Shown piece after piece: positions 17,134-28,207 of a stretch of 64,000 nt of DNA. The DNA is taken from contig NZ_JAHHZF010000014.1 in NCBI RefSeq assembly GCF_018729455.1, positions 124,001 through 188,000 on the forward strand, given 5' to 3'. Origin of the DNA: Prosthecodimorpha staleyi. Its GTDB lineage: Bacteria > Pseudomonadota > Alphaproteobacteria > Rhizobiales > Ancalomicrobiaceae. The notes under the pieces were generated by a model. That model was not told where the DNA came from. It was given only the letters and a program-made list of their open reading frames with translations, and searched no databases. Within the stretch, counting starts at the first letter, position 1; each line of letters opens with the position of its first letter. The position numbers and the translations under genes are program-made.

Positions 17134-17817
17134 TCACGCCGCCGGCTGCAGATGCTTGAACATGTGGCTCCGGGCTTCGGCATCCATCGTCTGTTTGAAC
17201 GCGAAGCGATCCTTCAGCGCCTTGGCCCGGCCGGCGGCCGGGCGCGCATCGACCTCGTCGTGCAGGCGCTTGAGATTGGGCAGGCCGGCCCAGGCATCCT
17301 CGCCGAGGATGAAGGGGACCATCCGGGCCCAGCCCCAGACATCCATGTCGACGATGCTGTAGGCATCCCCGACCATGTAGCGCCGATCGGCGAGGCGCCC
17401 GTCGAGGACGGTGAAGTGCCGGCGCGCCTCGAACTGATAGCGGTCGTGGGCATAGGGAACCGGTTCGGGCGCGAAATGCTTGAAGTGGACGGCTTGGCCC
17501 GAGAAGGGGCCGACGCCGGTCGCCACGAACATCAGCCAGGACAGCAGTTCGGCGCGCAGCGCCGGCCCCTCTGCCGGCAGGAATTGTCCGGTCTTCTCGG
17601 CCAGATAGAGCAGGATGGCATTGCTGTCGAAGACGGTGGCATCACCGTCGACGATCGCCGGAACCTTGCCGTTCGGATTGATCGCCAGAAAGGCCGGGTC
17701 GAACTGCTCGCCCTTGCGGGTATCGACCGGGTGGGCCTCGTAGGCGAGACCGGCTTCCTCCAGAAACAGCGCGACCTTGGTCGGATTGGGCGAGCCGTTG
17801 AAGTAGAACTTGATCAT
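17134..17817 (-). CDS. Glutathione S-transferase
   Basis: 227 aa: thioredoxin-fold N-terminal domain (MIKFYFNGSPNPTKVALFLEEAG, NPNGKVPAIVDGD, then the glutathione-binding E/DSNAILLYLAEK) and an all-helical C-terminal domain. It is the last gene of a TetR-led operon and overlaps the EamA gene by 4 bp (ATGA). It resembles the other GST of the operon in the first 100 residues (both have an AILLYLAEKTGQF segment), suggesting an old duplication. Confidence 0.9.
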   Translation of the reverse strand: MIKFYFNGSPNPTKVALFLEEAGLAYEAHPVDTRKGEQFDPAFLAINPNGKVPAIVDGDATVFDSNAILLYLAEKTGQFLPAEGPALRAELLSWLMFVATGVGPFSGQAVHFKHFAPEPVPYAHDRYQFEARRHFTVLDGRLADRRYMVGDAYSIVDMDVWGWARMVPFILGEDAWAGLPNLKRLHDEVDARPAAGRAKALKDRFAFKQTMDAEARSHMFKHLQPAA

Positions 17818-18830
17818 GTCGTTTCCTCTGAAGGTCCGGCCGGCTTGTGGGCCGGGTTGTGAAGCGATGCAGGGGACGGCGGGTCCCCGGCGGCCGCGCG
17901 CGACGGCGTCGCAGGCAGGCCCAGCACGCCGACCGCGGTCAGCAATCCGACGCTGACGGTCAGGATGCCGGCGATCTGAACCGCGTCCGGAATCTCGCCG
18001 ACGAGCGGAATCCCGATCAGGACCGAGACCGCGGGAACAATCGCCGGGAACAGGACGGCACGGCTGACGCCGAGCAGCGCGACCGCCTTGCTGTAGGCCA
18101 TGATGGTGATCACGCCCTGGATCAACCCCTGGGTCAGGCCCTGCACGACGATCGGGCCGAGCGGCAGGGCGGCCAGATGGTCGATGCCGCGAACGGCAAG
18201 GTAGATCGGGCTCGCCAGCACGCAGGACATCACGCTGACCACGGCCGTCGCGCGGGCCGCCTCGACCCGCCATGCCCGCAACAGGAGCGTGAACGCCGCC
18301 CAAAGGAGGCTCGATGCGACGAACATCAGATCGCCGATCCAGGATGCCGGCATGCCGTTGTCGGCGGCGATGCCGTGCCAGCCGATCAGCAGGATGCCGG
18401 CCAGCACCAGCGCGGCGCCCGACAGATGGGCGCGGGTCAGGCGCTCGCCAAGGAACAGGCCGGCGGCGATCGTACTGACGATCGTCACCGTCGAGGGGGC
18501 GATCACGGCACCATGCGCCAGCGGCGCATAGGCATAGCCGCCGGTCTGCAGGATCGCGAAGAGCGGTCCCCCGGTCAGAGCCAGGACGAGACCCCGGCGC
18601 CAGCCGATGCCCGCCAGATCCGGCAAGCCCCAGCGCACCAGGAACGGCAGCATGACCAGACCGGCAACGAGAAAGCGGGCGAAGATCAGATCGTCCGGCG
18701 CCAGCCCGCCGAGAATGCCGGCGCGCGCCGAGGCAAAGGCCAGCGACGCGCCGACGGCCATGACGAGGCCGCAGGCATGCCCCAGACCGAATCTCGGCAT
18801 GCGGGGCGATCCGGTCGGGCCCGGCGTCAT
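17814..18830 (-). CDS. EamA-type (DMT superfamily) transporter
   Basis: 338 aa with ten predicted membrane helices in two homologous halves and a short hydrophilic C-terminus. Typical for small-metabolite exporters of the drug/metabolite superfamily. Lying between two glutathione transferases under a TetR regulator, it may export a glutathione conjugate or the toxic inducer itself (inference). Confidence 0.87.
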   Translation of the reverse strand: MTPGPTGSPRMPRFGLGHACGLVMAVGASLAFASARAGILGGLAPDDLIFARFLVAGLVMLPFLVRWGLPDLAGIGWRRGLVLALTGGPLFAILQTGGYAYAPLAHGAVIAPSTVTIVSTIAAGLFLGERLTRAHLSGAALVLAGILLIGWHGIAADNGMPASWIGDLMFVASSLLWAAFTLLLRAWRVEAARATAVVSVMSCVLASPIYLAVRGIDHLAALPLGPIVVQGLTQGLIQGVITIMAYSKAVALLGVSRAVLFPAIVPAVSVLIGIPLVGEIPDAVQIAGILTVSVGLLTAVGVLGLPATPSRAAAGDPPSPASLHNPAHKPAGPSEETT

Positions 18831-18879
18831 CGCCGGACCCGGCCGAGGCGACGCGCGGTTCGGGAGGCGCCGGCCGGCA

Positions 18880-19581
18880 TCAGCGCGGCGCTACGGACGC
18901 GGCGGTCTGGCCGAACAGGACCTTCTTGGCCGCGTCGGTCGTGGCCGGCTGGGTGTTGATGCTCTTTGCCAGTTCGTAGGCGCGGATCGTCGCCGGGCGC
19001 GCAGCGATCTCGCCGAACCAGCGGCGGAGATGGGGGAAGTCATCGAGATTCTGGCCCTGCCGTTCGTGCGGCACGATCCAGGGATAGCAGGCCATATCGG
19101 CGATTGAGTAGTCCCCGGCGACGAAGGCGCGGTCGGCGAGGCGCCGGTTGAGGACACCGTAGAGGCGGTTGGTTTCCTTGACGTAGCGATCGATCGCGTA
19201 GGGGATCGGCTCGGGCGCGTAGATCTTGAAATGGTGGTTCTGCCCGGCCATCGGCCCGAGACCGGCCATCTGCCAGAACAGCCATTGGCGAACTTCGAGC
19301 CGGCCGCGCAGGTCGGCCGGGATGAACTGCCCGGTCTTCTCGGCGAGATAAAGCAGGATCGCACCGGATTCGAACATCGCCACCGGGGCGCCGCCATCCT
19401 CCGGGGCGTCGTCCACGATGGCCGGAATGCGGTTGTTCGGCGCGATCTCAAGGAAGGCCGGCTCGAACTGCTGGCCGGCGCCGATATTCACCGGCACGAT
19501 GCGGTAGGGCAGGCCGGTCTCTTCGAGGAACATCGTGATCTTGTGGCCGTTCGGCGTCGTCCAGTAGTAGAGATCGATCAT
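18880..19581 (-). CDS. yfcG: Nu-class glutathione S-transferase / disulfide-bond reductase (YfcG-like)
   Basis: 233 aa. The N-terminus MIDLYYWTTPNGHKITMFLEE and the blocks APNNRIPAIVD, FESGAILLYLAEKTGQF, LFWQMAGLGPMAGQNHHF closely follow E. coli YfcG, which has disulfide reductase activity with glutathione and no catalytic cysteine. It follows the TetR gene by 21 bp. Confidence 0.9.
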   Translation of the reverse strand: MIDLYYWTTPNGHKITMFLEETGLPYRIVPVNIGAGQQFEPAFLEIAPNNRIPAIVDDAPEDGGAPVAMFESGAILLYLAEKTGQFIPADLRGRLEVRQWLFWQMAGLGPMAGQNHHFKIYAPEPIPYAIDRYVKETNRLYGVLNRRLADRAFVAGDYSIADMACYPWIVPHERQGQNLDDFPHLRRWFGEIAARPATIRAYELAKSINTQPATTDAAKKVLFGQTAASVAPR

Positions 19582-19602
19582 GGGTTCACCCGTTTGAGGA
19601 CA

Positions 19603-20268
19603 TCAGGCCGGCGTGCGGATGTCGGGCCGCGCCTGGATCAGGCCGAGGATCGGACGCACCATGCCGTCGAGACGGCTTCGGTCCGAGACGGTTCGTGCCA
19701 TCACACGCACCGCGATGACCAGACCGAGCAACAGCCGGGCCATGTCGGTCGGCTCGACGGTCGCCGGCAGATCGCCGCGCGCGGCGGCCCGGACCAGAGC
19801 GCGGCGGAAGAAGGCTTCGATTTCGGCGAGATAGGCGGCGATCAAGGTCGCGATTTCTGGATCGTGCGGCGCGACTTCGAGCGCGGAGTTGACGATCAGG
19901 CAGCCGCGCCGATCCGGATCGGCCAGCGAGCCGGAAATCAATTCGTCGAAGAAGGCGGCGATCGCGGAGCCCGGGTCCGGCAGCCGCTCCATCCGGCCGA
20001 TCCGCTCGCGCATCGAGCGGGCCGCATAGTGTTCCAGTGCCCGCATGAAGAGCGAGCGCTTGTCGCCGAAGGCGTTGTAGAGGCTCGGTCCGTTGATCCC
20101 CATGCGGCCGGCGAGGTCGCGCACCGACGTCGCCTCCAGACCGCGCGCCCAGAAGCAGTCGGTCGCCGCCTCCAGGACATCGGTCTCGTTGAAGCTTCGA
20201 GGGCGGGACAAGGGGCGCTCCGGCGCAGACCGCGGCGAAGCACCGCGCCCGCCGTTGGACGCGATCAT
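19603..20268 (-). CDS. TetR/AcrR-family transcriptional regulator
   Basis: 221 aa. N-terminal helix-turn-helix (TDCFWARGLEATSVRDLAGRMGINGPSLYNAFGDKRSLF) and a divergent all-helical ligand domain. The start at 20268 gives a usual 25-residue lead; upstream the frame crosses the palindromic operator 8 bp before the ATG, so longer starts are unlikely. First gene of the operon with two GSTs and an EamA exporter; autorepression is the likely control. Confidence 0.9.
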   Translation of the reverse strand: MIASNGGRGASPRSAPERPLSRPRSFNETDVLEAATDCFWARGLEATSVRDLAGRMGINGPSLYNAFGDKRSLFMRALEHYAARSMRERIGRMERLPDPGSAIAAFFDELISGSLADPDRRGCLIVNSALEVAPHDPEIATLIAAYLAEIEAFFRRALVRAAARGDLPATVEPTDMARLLLGLVIAVRVMARTVSDRSRLDGMVRPILGLIQARPDIRTPA

Positions 20269-20276
20269 GTCGCTTC

Positions 20277-20300
20277 TTTTTGTATCGAGCGATACAAAAA
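20277..20300. promoter_or_regulatory. Palindromic operator of the TetR operon
   Basis: Perfect 11-bp inverted repeat TTTTTGTATCG / CGATACAAAAA around a 2-base centre, 8 bp upstream of the tetR start. The core TGTATCG-N2-CGATACA is a classic TetR/AcrR-type site. Confidence 0.8.
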
Positions 20301-20374
20301 TCCGTGATCGACCGTACCCCGGACAGCGCACCGGCGTGCACCGGCTGAACCGGGAGCGTCGGACGGTTTGCCGG

Positions 20375-21988
20375 TCAGATGCGCATCGCGACACCGTCAT
20401 GGCCGGGATCGGCGCCGCCATCGAGATGGTCGCCGTCGATCCGGATGCCGTGAACGGCCGCAAAGCCGAACGGGAAGGGGTTCCGGATGACGTCGTAGCC
20501 GAGCCCGTTCAGGTCGCGTTCGACCGCGTAGGGGATGCGGTTCGAGACGTCGATCGCGTTGCTGGTCGCGGAGAAGCGCGGTGCCGAGACGGCCTCGGTC
20601 ATGGTCATATCGAAATCGACCACGTTGAGGATCGCCTGCAGCACGCCCATGGCGATCTGGGTCGCGCCCGGCGCGCCGACGACCAGCGCCGGATCGTCGC
20701 CGCGGAACAGGATCGACGGGCAGATCGAGCTGAACCGCGCCTTGCCGGGCGCGATCGAGCCGGCATGGCCCGGCCGCGGGTCGAACACGCCCATGCAGCC
20801 GTTGTAGAGGAAGCCGAGACCCTCGGTGATCACGCCGGACGGCATGCCGAGCGAATGGGTCATCGTTACGCAGGTGCCGTCGCGGTCGACCACCGAAATA
20901 TGGGTGGTGTCCTTGGTCGGCATGCCGGCATTGAACCGCGGCACGGCGGTCTTCTCGCCGGCGCGGATGCGGGCGGCGGCCGCCTCGGCATGGGCGGCAC
21001 CGGTCAGGCGCGCGACGGGGATGTCAACGAAGGCCGGATCGCCGACATGGCGGTCCTTGTCGACGGTGGCGTGCTTCATCGCCTCGGCGACCACGCGAAG
21101 ATATTCGGTGGAATTGTGCCCCATCGCCGTGAGATCGAAATGCTCCAGCACGTTGAGCATCTCGACCAGCATAATGCCGCCACCGGGCGGCGCGTTGGTG
21201 GCGAGCCGCAGGCCGCGATAGGAGCCCCACAGCGGCGCGGTGTCGACCGGGCGATAGCCGTCGAGATCGGCGCGCGACAGGAGCCCGCCATGGGCGCGCA
21301 TGTCCTCGTCGATGCGCTCGGCGATCTCGCCGCGGTAGAAGACGTCGGCGCCGTCGCGCGCGATCAGCCGCAGGACGGTTGCGTAGTCGCGATTGACGAC
21401 GCGCTCGCCGACCCCTTTCGGGGTCCCGTCGGCACGGCAGTAGAGCGCGCGGGCCGCAGGCGTCTCGGAGATGCGACGGGGATTGGGCACGCGCCCCATC
21501 TGGCCGGGATCCGACCAGAAGCTGTGGACGTGGCGCCGGACGTTCCAGCCGCCTTCGGCCCAGTGGATGGCGGGCTGCACGACCTCCGACCAGGGCATGC
21601 GTCCGAATTCGCGCTGCGCCGCATAGAGCGCCGCGAGCGTGCCGGGCACGCAGATCGACTGGTAGCCGATGTCGTTGACGTTGCCCTTGAGGATGAAGCC
21701 GTAGCCGTCGCGCGCCTCGCCCTCGATCAGGTCGGCCCACATGTCGGGCCTGGCCGCGCCGGGCGCCGGCGAATGGAAGTCGACATAGCCGTGAAAGCCG
21801 CGCTCCGGCATGAAGATGCCCAGGCTGCCGAAGCCGGCGATGCCGCACATCAGCGGATCGACCACCGTCTGCACCAGCGCGCAGGCGATCGCGCCGTCGA
21901 CCGCATTGCCGCCGGCGCGCATCACGTCGGCGCCGGCCTCGACGGCCTCGGGCTGCGGGGCGCAGATCATCCCGTGGGAGTAGGACAC
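20375..21988 (-). CDS. Gamma-glutamyltransferase family protein (Ntn hydrolase)
   Basis: 537 aa. The N-terminal part has the family pattern AGGNAVDGAIACALVQ and the autoprocessing site is T361 in KDTTHISVVDRDG, where the precursor cleaves to expose the catalytic threonine. The PPGGG and later SGVITEGLGFLYNG blocks match. No signal peptide, so it is probably cytoplasmic, unlike secreted GGT. GTG start chosen because GGAGGAAA lies just before it. It is the last gene after a peptide-type ABC importer, which suggests it hydrolyses an imported gamma-glutamyl or related amide compound; family members also include oxamate and other amide hydrolases. Confidence 0.85.
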   Translation of the reverse strand: MSYSHGMICAPQPEAVEAGADVMRAGGNAVDGAIACALVQTVVDPLMCGIAGFGSLGIFMPERGFHGYVDFHSPAPGAARPDMWADLIEGEARDGYGFILKGNVNDIGYQSICVPGTLAALYAAQREFGRMPWSEVVQPAIHWAEGGWNVRRHVHSFWSDPGQMGRVPNPRRISETPAARALYCRADGTPKGVGERVVNRDYATVLRLIARDGADVFYRGEIAERIDEDMRAHGGLLSRADLDGYRPVDTAPLWGSYRGLRLATNAPPGGGIMLVEMLNVLEHFDLTAMGHNSTEYLRVVAEAMKHATVDKDRHVGDPAFVDIPVARLTGAAHAEAAAARIRAGEKTAVPRFNAGMPTKDTTHISVVDRDGTCVTMTHSLGMPSGVITEGLGFLYNGCMGVFDPRPGHAGSIAPGKARFSSICPSILFRGDDPALVVGAPGATQIAMGVLQAILNVVDFDMTMTEAVSAPRFSATSNAIDVSNRIPYAVERDLNGLGYDVIRNPFPFGFAAVHGIRIDGDHLDGGADPGHDGVAMRI

Positions 21989-22005
21989 GATTTCCTCCGA
22001 TGCTT

Positions 22006-22976
22006 TCAGTCTGTCGAGACGGGGTCGTGCAGGTGGCAGGCGACACGATCGCCGTCGACCTGGTGGAAGGCGGGGACGACCGACGCGCAGCGCGGCCGGC
22101 GGAATTCGCAGCGCGGATGGAACCCGCAGCCGGACGGGCGTTCGGTCGGGTCGGGAAAGCCGCCGCCGAGATGCATGTCGGGAATGCCGCGGCCCGGCTC
22201 CGGGGTCAGCACGGAAGCCATCAGGGCGCGCGTATAGGGATGGCCCGGGGCGGCGAACAGGCGGCTGGTCTCCGCCTCCTCGACGATGCGGCCGAGATAC
22301 ATCACCGCGACGCGGTTGGCGACATGCTCGACCACCGCCATGTTGTGGCTGATCAGAAGGTAGGTCAGGCCCAGCTCGTTCTGCAACGACAGGAGCAGGT
22401 TCAGGATCTGCGACTGGACGGACACGTCGAGCGCCGAGGTCGGCTCGTCGCAGACCACGATCGGCGGGCGCATGATCAGCGCGCGGGCGATCGCGACGCG
22501 TTGGCGCTGGCCGCCGGAGAGCTGGCTCGGGCGCGCCTCGGCGAGCCGGGCCGGCAGCCCGACCAGATCCATCATCTCGGCCACCGCGCGCCTCGTGCCG
22601 GCCCGGTCGGCGAGCCGATGCACGCGCAGCGGCTGGCCGATGATCGCGCCGATCGCCTTCTGCGGATTGAGCGACGAATAGGGGTCCTGGAACACCGGCT
22701 GGATCCGGCGCGCGCGCTCGGCGACCGACAGGCTGCCGACGGGCGTGCCGTTGACGAGGATCTCGCCCGCCGACGGCTGCTGCAGCCCGAGCAGGATGCG
22801 GGCGAAGGTGGTCTTGCCGCAGCCGGACTCGCCGACCAGGCCGAGGATCTCGCCCTTGCGCAGGGTCAAATCGATGCCGTCGACCGCCTTCAGCGCCTTG
22901 GCCGGGCGGAACAGGCCGCCGCCGACCGCGAAGGCATGCGAGACGCCGCGCGCCTCGAGCACGGGAGGTTCGCCGC

Positions 22977-22980
<4 letters not shown>
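22006..22980 (-). CDS. Oligopeptide/dipeptide ABC transporter ATP-binding protein (DppF-like)
   Basis: 324 aa. Walker [10 protein letters not shown], signature LSGGQRQRV, Walker B IVVCDEP, and the C-terminal oligopeptide-transporter domain with cysteines ([15 protein letters not shown]) that can bind an iron-sulfur cluster in this family. Overlaps the DppD-like gene by 4 bp; 17 bp before the GGT-family gene. Confidence 0.92.
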
Positions 22981-23989
<1,009 letters not shown>

Positions 23990-23993
<4 letters not shown>

Positions 23994-24904
23994 GCGCGCC
24001 CCCTGGAGACCGAGGCGTCGCGCAGGCCGTCGCCGACCAGGTTGATGGCGAGGATCAGCGCGAACAGGCCGAGGCCCGGAATGGTGATCATCCAGGGCGA
24101 GAAGAAAATGTCCTCCTTGGCCTCGGCCAGCATCAGCCCCCAGCTCGGCAGAGGCGGCTGCACGCCGAGGCCGAGGAAGGAGAGGGCGGCTTCGAACAGG
24201 ATCGCGTTGGCCATCTCCACCGTGGCGATGACGATCAGCGGATTGGCGACGTTGGGCAGGATCTCGCCGATCAGGATGCGCGGCGTCGAGCAGCCGAGCG
24301 CCTGGGCGGCGGTGACGTAGTCGCGCGAGCGCGCCTGCTGGGTCACCGAGCGCATGACCACGGCGAAGCGGTCCCACAAGAGCGAGCCGAGCACCAGGAT
24401 CACGACCACGAGCGAACTGCCCTGCTTGGCGACCACCGCCAGCGCGACCAGGACGACCGGCATGGCCAATCGCGTCGTGACCAGGAAGGACACGACGAGA
24501 TCGACCTTGCGGCCGAAATAGCCGGCCGCCATGCCGAGCGTGGTGCCGATCAGCCCGGACATGAGCGTCGTCGCTGTTCCGATCAGGAGCGAGATGCGGG
24601 CGCCGTAGACGAGGCGCGCCCAATAGTCCCGGCCGAGCTTGTCGGTGCCGAGCGGATGCGACCAGGTCGCCTTGGGGTGGTCCCAGAACCAGCCGTACCA
24701 GATCGGCGGCACCCGCCGGGCGACGATGTTCTGCGCGTAAGGGTCGTGCCAGGTGATCAGCGGGGCGAACAGGGCGGCGCCGACGATCAGGACCAGGATG
24801 GTGCCGCCGATGACGAGGCTGCCGTGGCGCAGCGCACGCGGCAGCCGCCAACGGCGCGGGGCCGGGGCGTCGACGTCGGGAGGGCTGGTGGTGGTGGCGG
24901 TCAT
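23990..24904 (-). CDS. Peptide-type ABC transporter permease (DppC-like)
   Basis: 304 aa, six membrane segments, N-terminal helix followed by the periplasmic HPLGTDKLGRDYWARLVYG block characteristic of DppC/OppC, and the EAA loop around ARSRDYVTAAQALGCS that contacts the ATPases. One base after DppB. Confidence 0.92.
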
Positions 24905-24905
24905 G

Positions 24906-25823
24906 TCAGCCCATCCGGATGCGGGGGTCGAGCCAGGCGTTGAGCAGGTCCGCCGACAGGGTCAGGACGATGTAGATGAGCGAAATCATCAGAACGATCG
25001 CCTGCGTGACCGGCAGGTCGGACAGCGAGATGGACTCCCAGGCCAGGTAGCCGACCCCCTGCATGGCGAAGATGGTCTCGATCACCACCGAGCCGCCGAG
25101 CATGAAGCCGAACTGCACCGCCGCGACCGAGACCACCGGCAGGACGGCATTGCGCAGGGCATGCTTCAGGACGACGCGGGCCTCCGACAGCCCCTTGGCG
25201 CGGGCGGTGCGGATATAGTCGGAGGCCAGAACGTCGATCATACCGGCCCGCATCAGCCGCATCAGTGTCGGCGCGGCGTAGTAGCCGAGCGCGACCGCAG
25301 GCAGGATGAAATGCGCCGTGGTCGCCGAGCCGGAGGCCGGCAGCCAGCGCAGGTTGACGCTGAAGATGACGATGCCGAGCAGGGCGAACCAGAAGGTCGG
25401 CATCGCCTGCCCGAACAGCGCCAAGAGCAGCGCCAACCGGTCGATCCAAGAGTTCGGCCGCAGCGCCGCCGCGATGGCGAGCGGGATCGAAAGGACCAGC
25501 GCGAAGGCAAGCGCCAGTCCGCCGAGCTTCAGCGTCACCGGCAGCCGCTCCAGGATCACGTCGACCACGGGGCGGCGCTGCCGATAGGATGTGCCGAGGT
25601 CGCCCTGCAGCGCCTGACCGAGCCAGGCGACGTAGCGCGCCGCCAGCGGACGGTCGAAACCGTAGGACTTGCGGATCGCCTCGACATCGTCGGACGTCGC
25701 CCCCTCGCCGGCGATCGCCCGGGCCGGGTCGATCGCCGCATTGGTCAGCGTGAAGGTGATGCCCGACACGACGAACATCACCAGGACGCCGATGACCATA
25801 CGTCGCAACGCATAGGACAGCAT
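24906..25823 (-). CDS. Peptide-type ABC transporter permease (DppB-like)
   Basis: 305 aa. MLSYALRRMVIGVLVMFVVSG start, conserved DDVEAIRKSYGFDRPLAARYVAWLG periplasmic loop, EAA loop SDYIRTARAKGLSE. Six membrane helices. Follows the binding protein by 18 bp. Confidence 0.92.
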   Translation of the reverse strand: MLSYALRRMVIGVLVMFVVSGITFTLTNAAIDPARAIAGEGATSDDVEAIRKSYGFDRPLAARYVAWLGQALQGDLGTSYRQRRPVVDVILERLPVTLKLGGLALAFALVLSIPLAIAAALRPNSWIDRLALLLALFGQAMPTFWFALLGIVIFSVNLRWLPASGSATTAHFILPAVALGYYAAPTLMRLMRAGMIDVLASDYIRTARAKGLSEARVVLKHALRNAVLPVVSVAAVQFGFMLGGSVVIETIFAMQGVGYLAWESISLSDLPVTQAIVLMISLIYIVLTLSADLLNAWLDPRIRMG

Positions 25824-25841
25824 TGGCCGGATCCTCGGCGG

Positions 25842-27362
25842 TTACTTCCAGCGCGACAGGAAGAAGCGCGGGTTTTCGTCGGGGAAGCTCTGGAACTCGA
25901 GATCCTTGGCGTGGGCATAGACCACCGGATGGACCCAGAGCGGGAACCAGTAGAGCTGTTCGGCGATGCGGGCGACGGCCTGGTCGTAGTTGGTCTTGCG
26001 CACCGCGGTATCGACCGTGGCCGCGCCGGCCTTCAGCCAGCCGGAGACATCCTTGTCCTGCGCCATGTCGTCGGGGCCGAGCGTGAAGAAGTTGTTCAGG
26101 ATCGCCGACACGTCGTTGATCGAATAGGAGCCCCAGTCGCCCAGGAACAGATGCGCGGTGTTGTTGACCACGCGTTCGCGGGCGGCGGCATATTGCAGGA
26201 AGGTGATGTTGGTCTTGATGCCGACGGCGTCGAGATAGCCGGCGAGCGACTCGGTCCATTCGCGGTTGCGGTAGGCGACGAGTTCCAGTGTGGTGCCCGG
26301 CGCGATGCCGGCCTCGGCGAGCAGCTTCTTGGCCTTGGCCGGATCGTAGTCGTACTGCGCCACATCCTGCCGGCAGCCGAATTGGGTCCGGTAGCAGGGC
26401 GCCTTGACGACGCTGGAACCGGCGCTGATGACATATTCGACCAGCTTCGCGCGGTCGACGGCATGGGCGATGGCTTGGCGCACGCGCGGATCGCGCAGCG
26501 GGTTCGGCTTGGCCATCTCGCGGGTGTTGTAGGCGAGATAGCTGATCCGCATGGTCTCCGCCGGCACCACCTTGGCGGTCCCGGTGGCGGCCAGGCGGCC
26601 GGCCTGATCCGGCGGCACGTACCAGATCCAGTCTAATCCGCCGCTGAGCAGTTCGGCCATCTGGGTCGACTGGTCGGGGATCATCCGGTAGATGATCGAC
26701 TTGATGGTCGGCTGGCCCTTCGGGCTGTCCTTGAAATACTGGCCGGTGAGTTCGACCTCGATCGAGGTGCCGGGCGTGAACTTGACCAGCCGATAGGGCC
26801 CGGTGCCGACGACCTTGCCGCCCGCGCCCGCCACGCCGCCCGGACCGAAAAAGTCCTTCGGCAGGATGGCGATCAGGCTGGCGAGATATTCCAGCGCCGG
26901 CGGGAACGGCGCCTTGAGATGGATCTTGACCGTATGGTCGTCGATCTTCTCGGCGCTCTTCATCCAGTTGACGTTGCTCGGAACGTTGATCTTGTTCTCG
27001 GGCGCCACGACATAATTGATGGTGTAGACGACATCGTCGGCGCTGAAGGCCCGGCCGTCATGGAATTTGACGTCGTCGCGCAGGGACAGCTGCAGCGTCA
27101 CGTCGTCGAGCCACTTCCAGGACTTGGCGAGCAGGGGCTTGAACTCGCCGGAGACCGGATCGCGGTAGACAAGCGTATCCCAGATCAGCTGGCCATTGAT
27201 GATCATCGCCTCGCGATGCGCATTGTAATAGGGGTCGACCGCCGTGATCGACGAGACGCTCGCCCATCGCAGGCTGTTGTTGGCCTTGTCGGCGAAGCTC
27301 GGCGAAACGGTCGCGGCGGTCACCGCGCAGGCAGCCAGCAGCATCCTCAATCTGCGCATCAT
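25842..27362 (-). CDS. ABC transporter substrate-binding protein, family 5 (peptide/opine/nickel type)
   Basis: 506 aa with a Sec signal peptide (MMRRLRMLLAACAVTAATVSPSFA). Family-5 features: WDTLVYRDPVSGEFKPLLAKSW near residue 60, LRDDVKFHDGRAFSADDVVYT, and a C-terminal half with YDPAKAKKLLAEAGIAPGTTLEL. Its start overlaps the iclR stop by 4 bp, so regulator and importer are co-transcribed. Ligand unknown; the adjacent GGT-family enzyme suggests a small peptide or gamma-glutamyl compound. Confidence 0.9.
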   Translation of the reverse strand: MMRRLRMLLAACAVTAATVSPSFADKANNSLRWASVSSITAVDPYYNAHREAMIINGQLIWDTLVYRDPVSGEFKPLLAKSWKWLDDVTLQLSLRDDVKFHDGRAFSADDVVYTINYVVAPENKINVPSNVNWMKSAEKIDDHTVKIHLKAPFPPALEYLASLIAILPKDFFGPGGVAGAGGKVVGTGPYRLVKFTPGTSIEVELTGQYFKDSPKGQPTIKSIIYRMIPDQSTQMAELLSGGLDWIWYVPPDQAGRLAATGTAKVVPAETMRISYLAYNTREMAKPNPLRDPRVRQAIAHAVDRAKLVEYVISAGSSVVKAPCYRTQFGCRQDVAQYDYDPAKAKKLLAEAGIAPGTTLELVAYRNREWTESLAGYLDAVGIKTNITFLQYAAARERVVNNTAHLFLGDWGSYSINDVSAILNNFFTLGPDDMAQDKDVSGWLKAGAATVDTAVRKTNYDQAVARIAEQLYWFPLWVHPVVYAHAKDLEFQSFPDENPRFFLSRWK

Positions 27363-28207
27363 CCAACTCCCTCCAAAGACGATTTTTCACGGAGCGAGGC
27401 CGACAGCGCCGCCGCGGCGTCACGCAGTCGGGCTCCGATCTCCAGGACGCGGGTCGCGTCGTAACGCGGCTTGATGCCGCCCACGCTGATGGCGCCGAGC
27501 ATGTGGCCGCCGGCACCGAAGATCGGCGCACCGACCGCGACCACATATTCGAACAGGTCCTCGTCGCCGATCGAGAAGCCGCGGGCACGCGTATCGGCGA
27601 TCCGTTGGCGCACGACCGCCGGATCGACGGTGGTGCGCGGTGTCGCCTTGGCCAGCGGCCGGCTCAGCACCTCGTCGATGAAGGCGTCGTCCGAGAAGGC
27701 CAGGATCGCGAACGGCGCGCCGCCGCAATGCAGCGGCAGGCGCGAGCCGATCTGCGAGCCAGCCACGATCACCGGCGCGCGGCCTTCGACCCGGTCGACG
27801 CACAGCGCCTCGCCGCGGTTCTCGACCATCAGCAGGATGACGTCGTCGGTCTCCTGCGAAAGCTGGTGCATCAGGTTGATGGTCGACAGGCTGATCGGAT
27901 GCTGGCGCTGCGCCCGCCGGGCGAGTTCGACGAAGCGCATTCCGAGCCGATAGCGGCCGGTGGACGGCTCGCGCTCGACCAGCTGTTCGTGATCGAGCGT
28001 GGCGAGCAGGCGATGGCAGACGGTGGTCGATACGTCGAGGGCGCGGGCGATGTCGGTCAGCGTCGATCCGCCCTCGCCGGCGGAGACGGCCTGCAGCACC
28101 GACACGGCCTTGCGGACCGTTTGGCTGAGGTCGCGATCGGGAATGGCGGCGTCGCCCGACTTGCGCGGACGACCGACGGAGCGGCGCGGGGGGGATGGTT
28201 CATTCAT
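27359..28207 (-). CDS. IclR-family transcriptional regulator
   Basis: 282 aa: N-terminal winged helix (SQTVRKAVSVLQAVSAGEGGSTLTDIARALDVSTTVCHRLLATLDHEQLVER) and a C-terminal effector domain (FDPAVV... GFSIGDEDLFEYVVAVGAPIF). Start ATG at 28207 gives a normal length; the frame is open to 28255 but the extra residues are translated operator. An operator-like element directly abuts this ATG, so it probably autoregulates. Confidence 0.9.
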   Translation of the reverse strand: MNEPSPPRRSVGRPRKSGDAAIPDRDLSQTVRKAVSVLQAVSAGEGGSTLTDIARALDVSTTVCHRLLATLDHEQLVEREPSTGRYRLGMRFVELARRAQRQHPISLSTINLMHQLSQETDDVILLMVENRGEALCVDRVEGRAPVIVAGSQIGSRLPLHCGGAPFAILAFSDDAFIDEVLSRPLAKATPRTTVDPAVVRQRIADTRARGFSIGDEDLFEYVVAVGAPIFGAGGHMLGAISVGGIKPRYDATRVLEIGARLRDAAAALSASLREKSSLEGVG

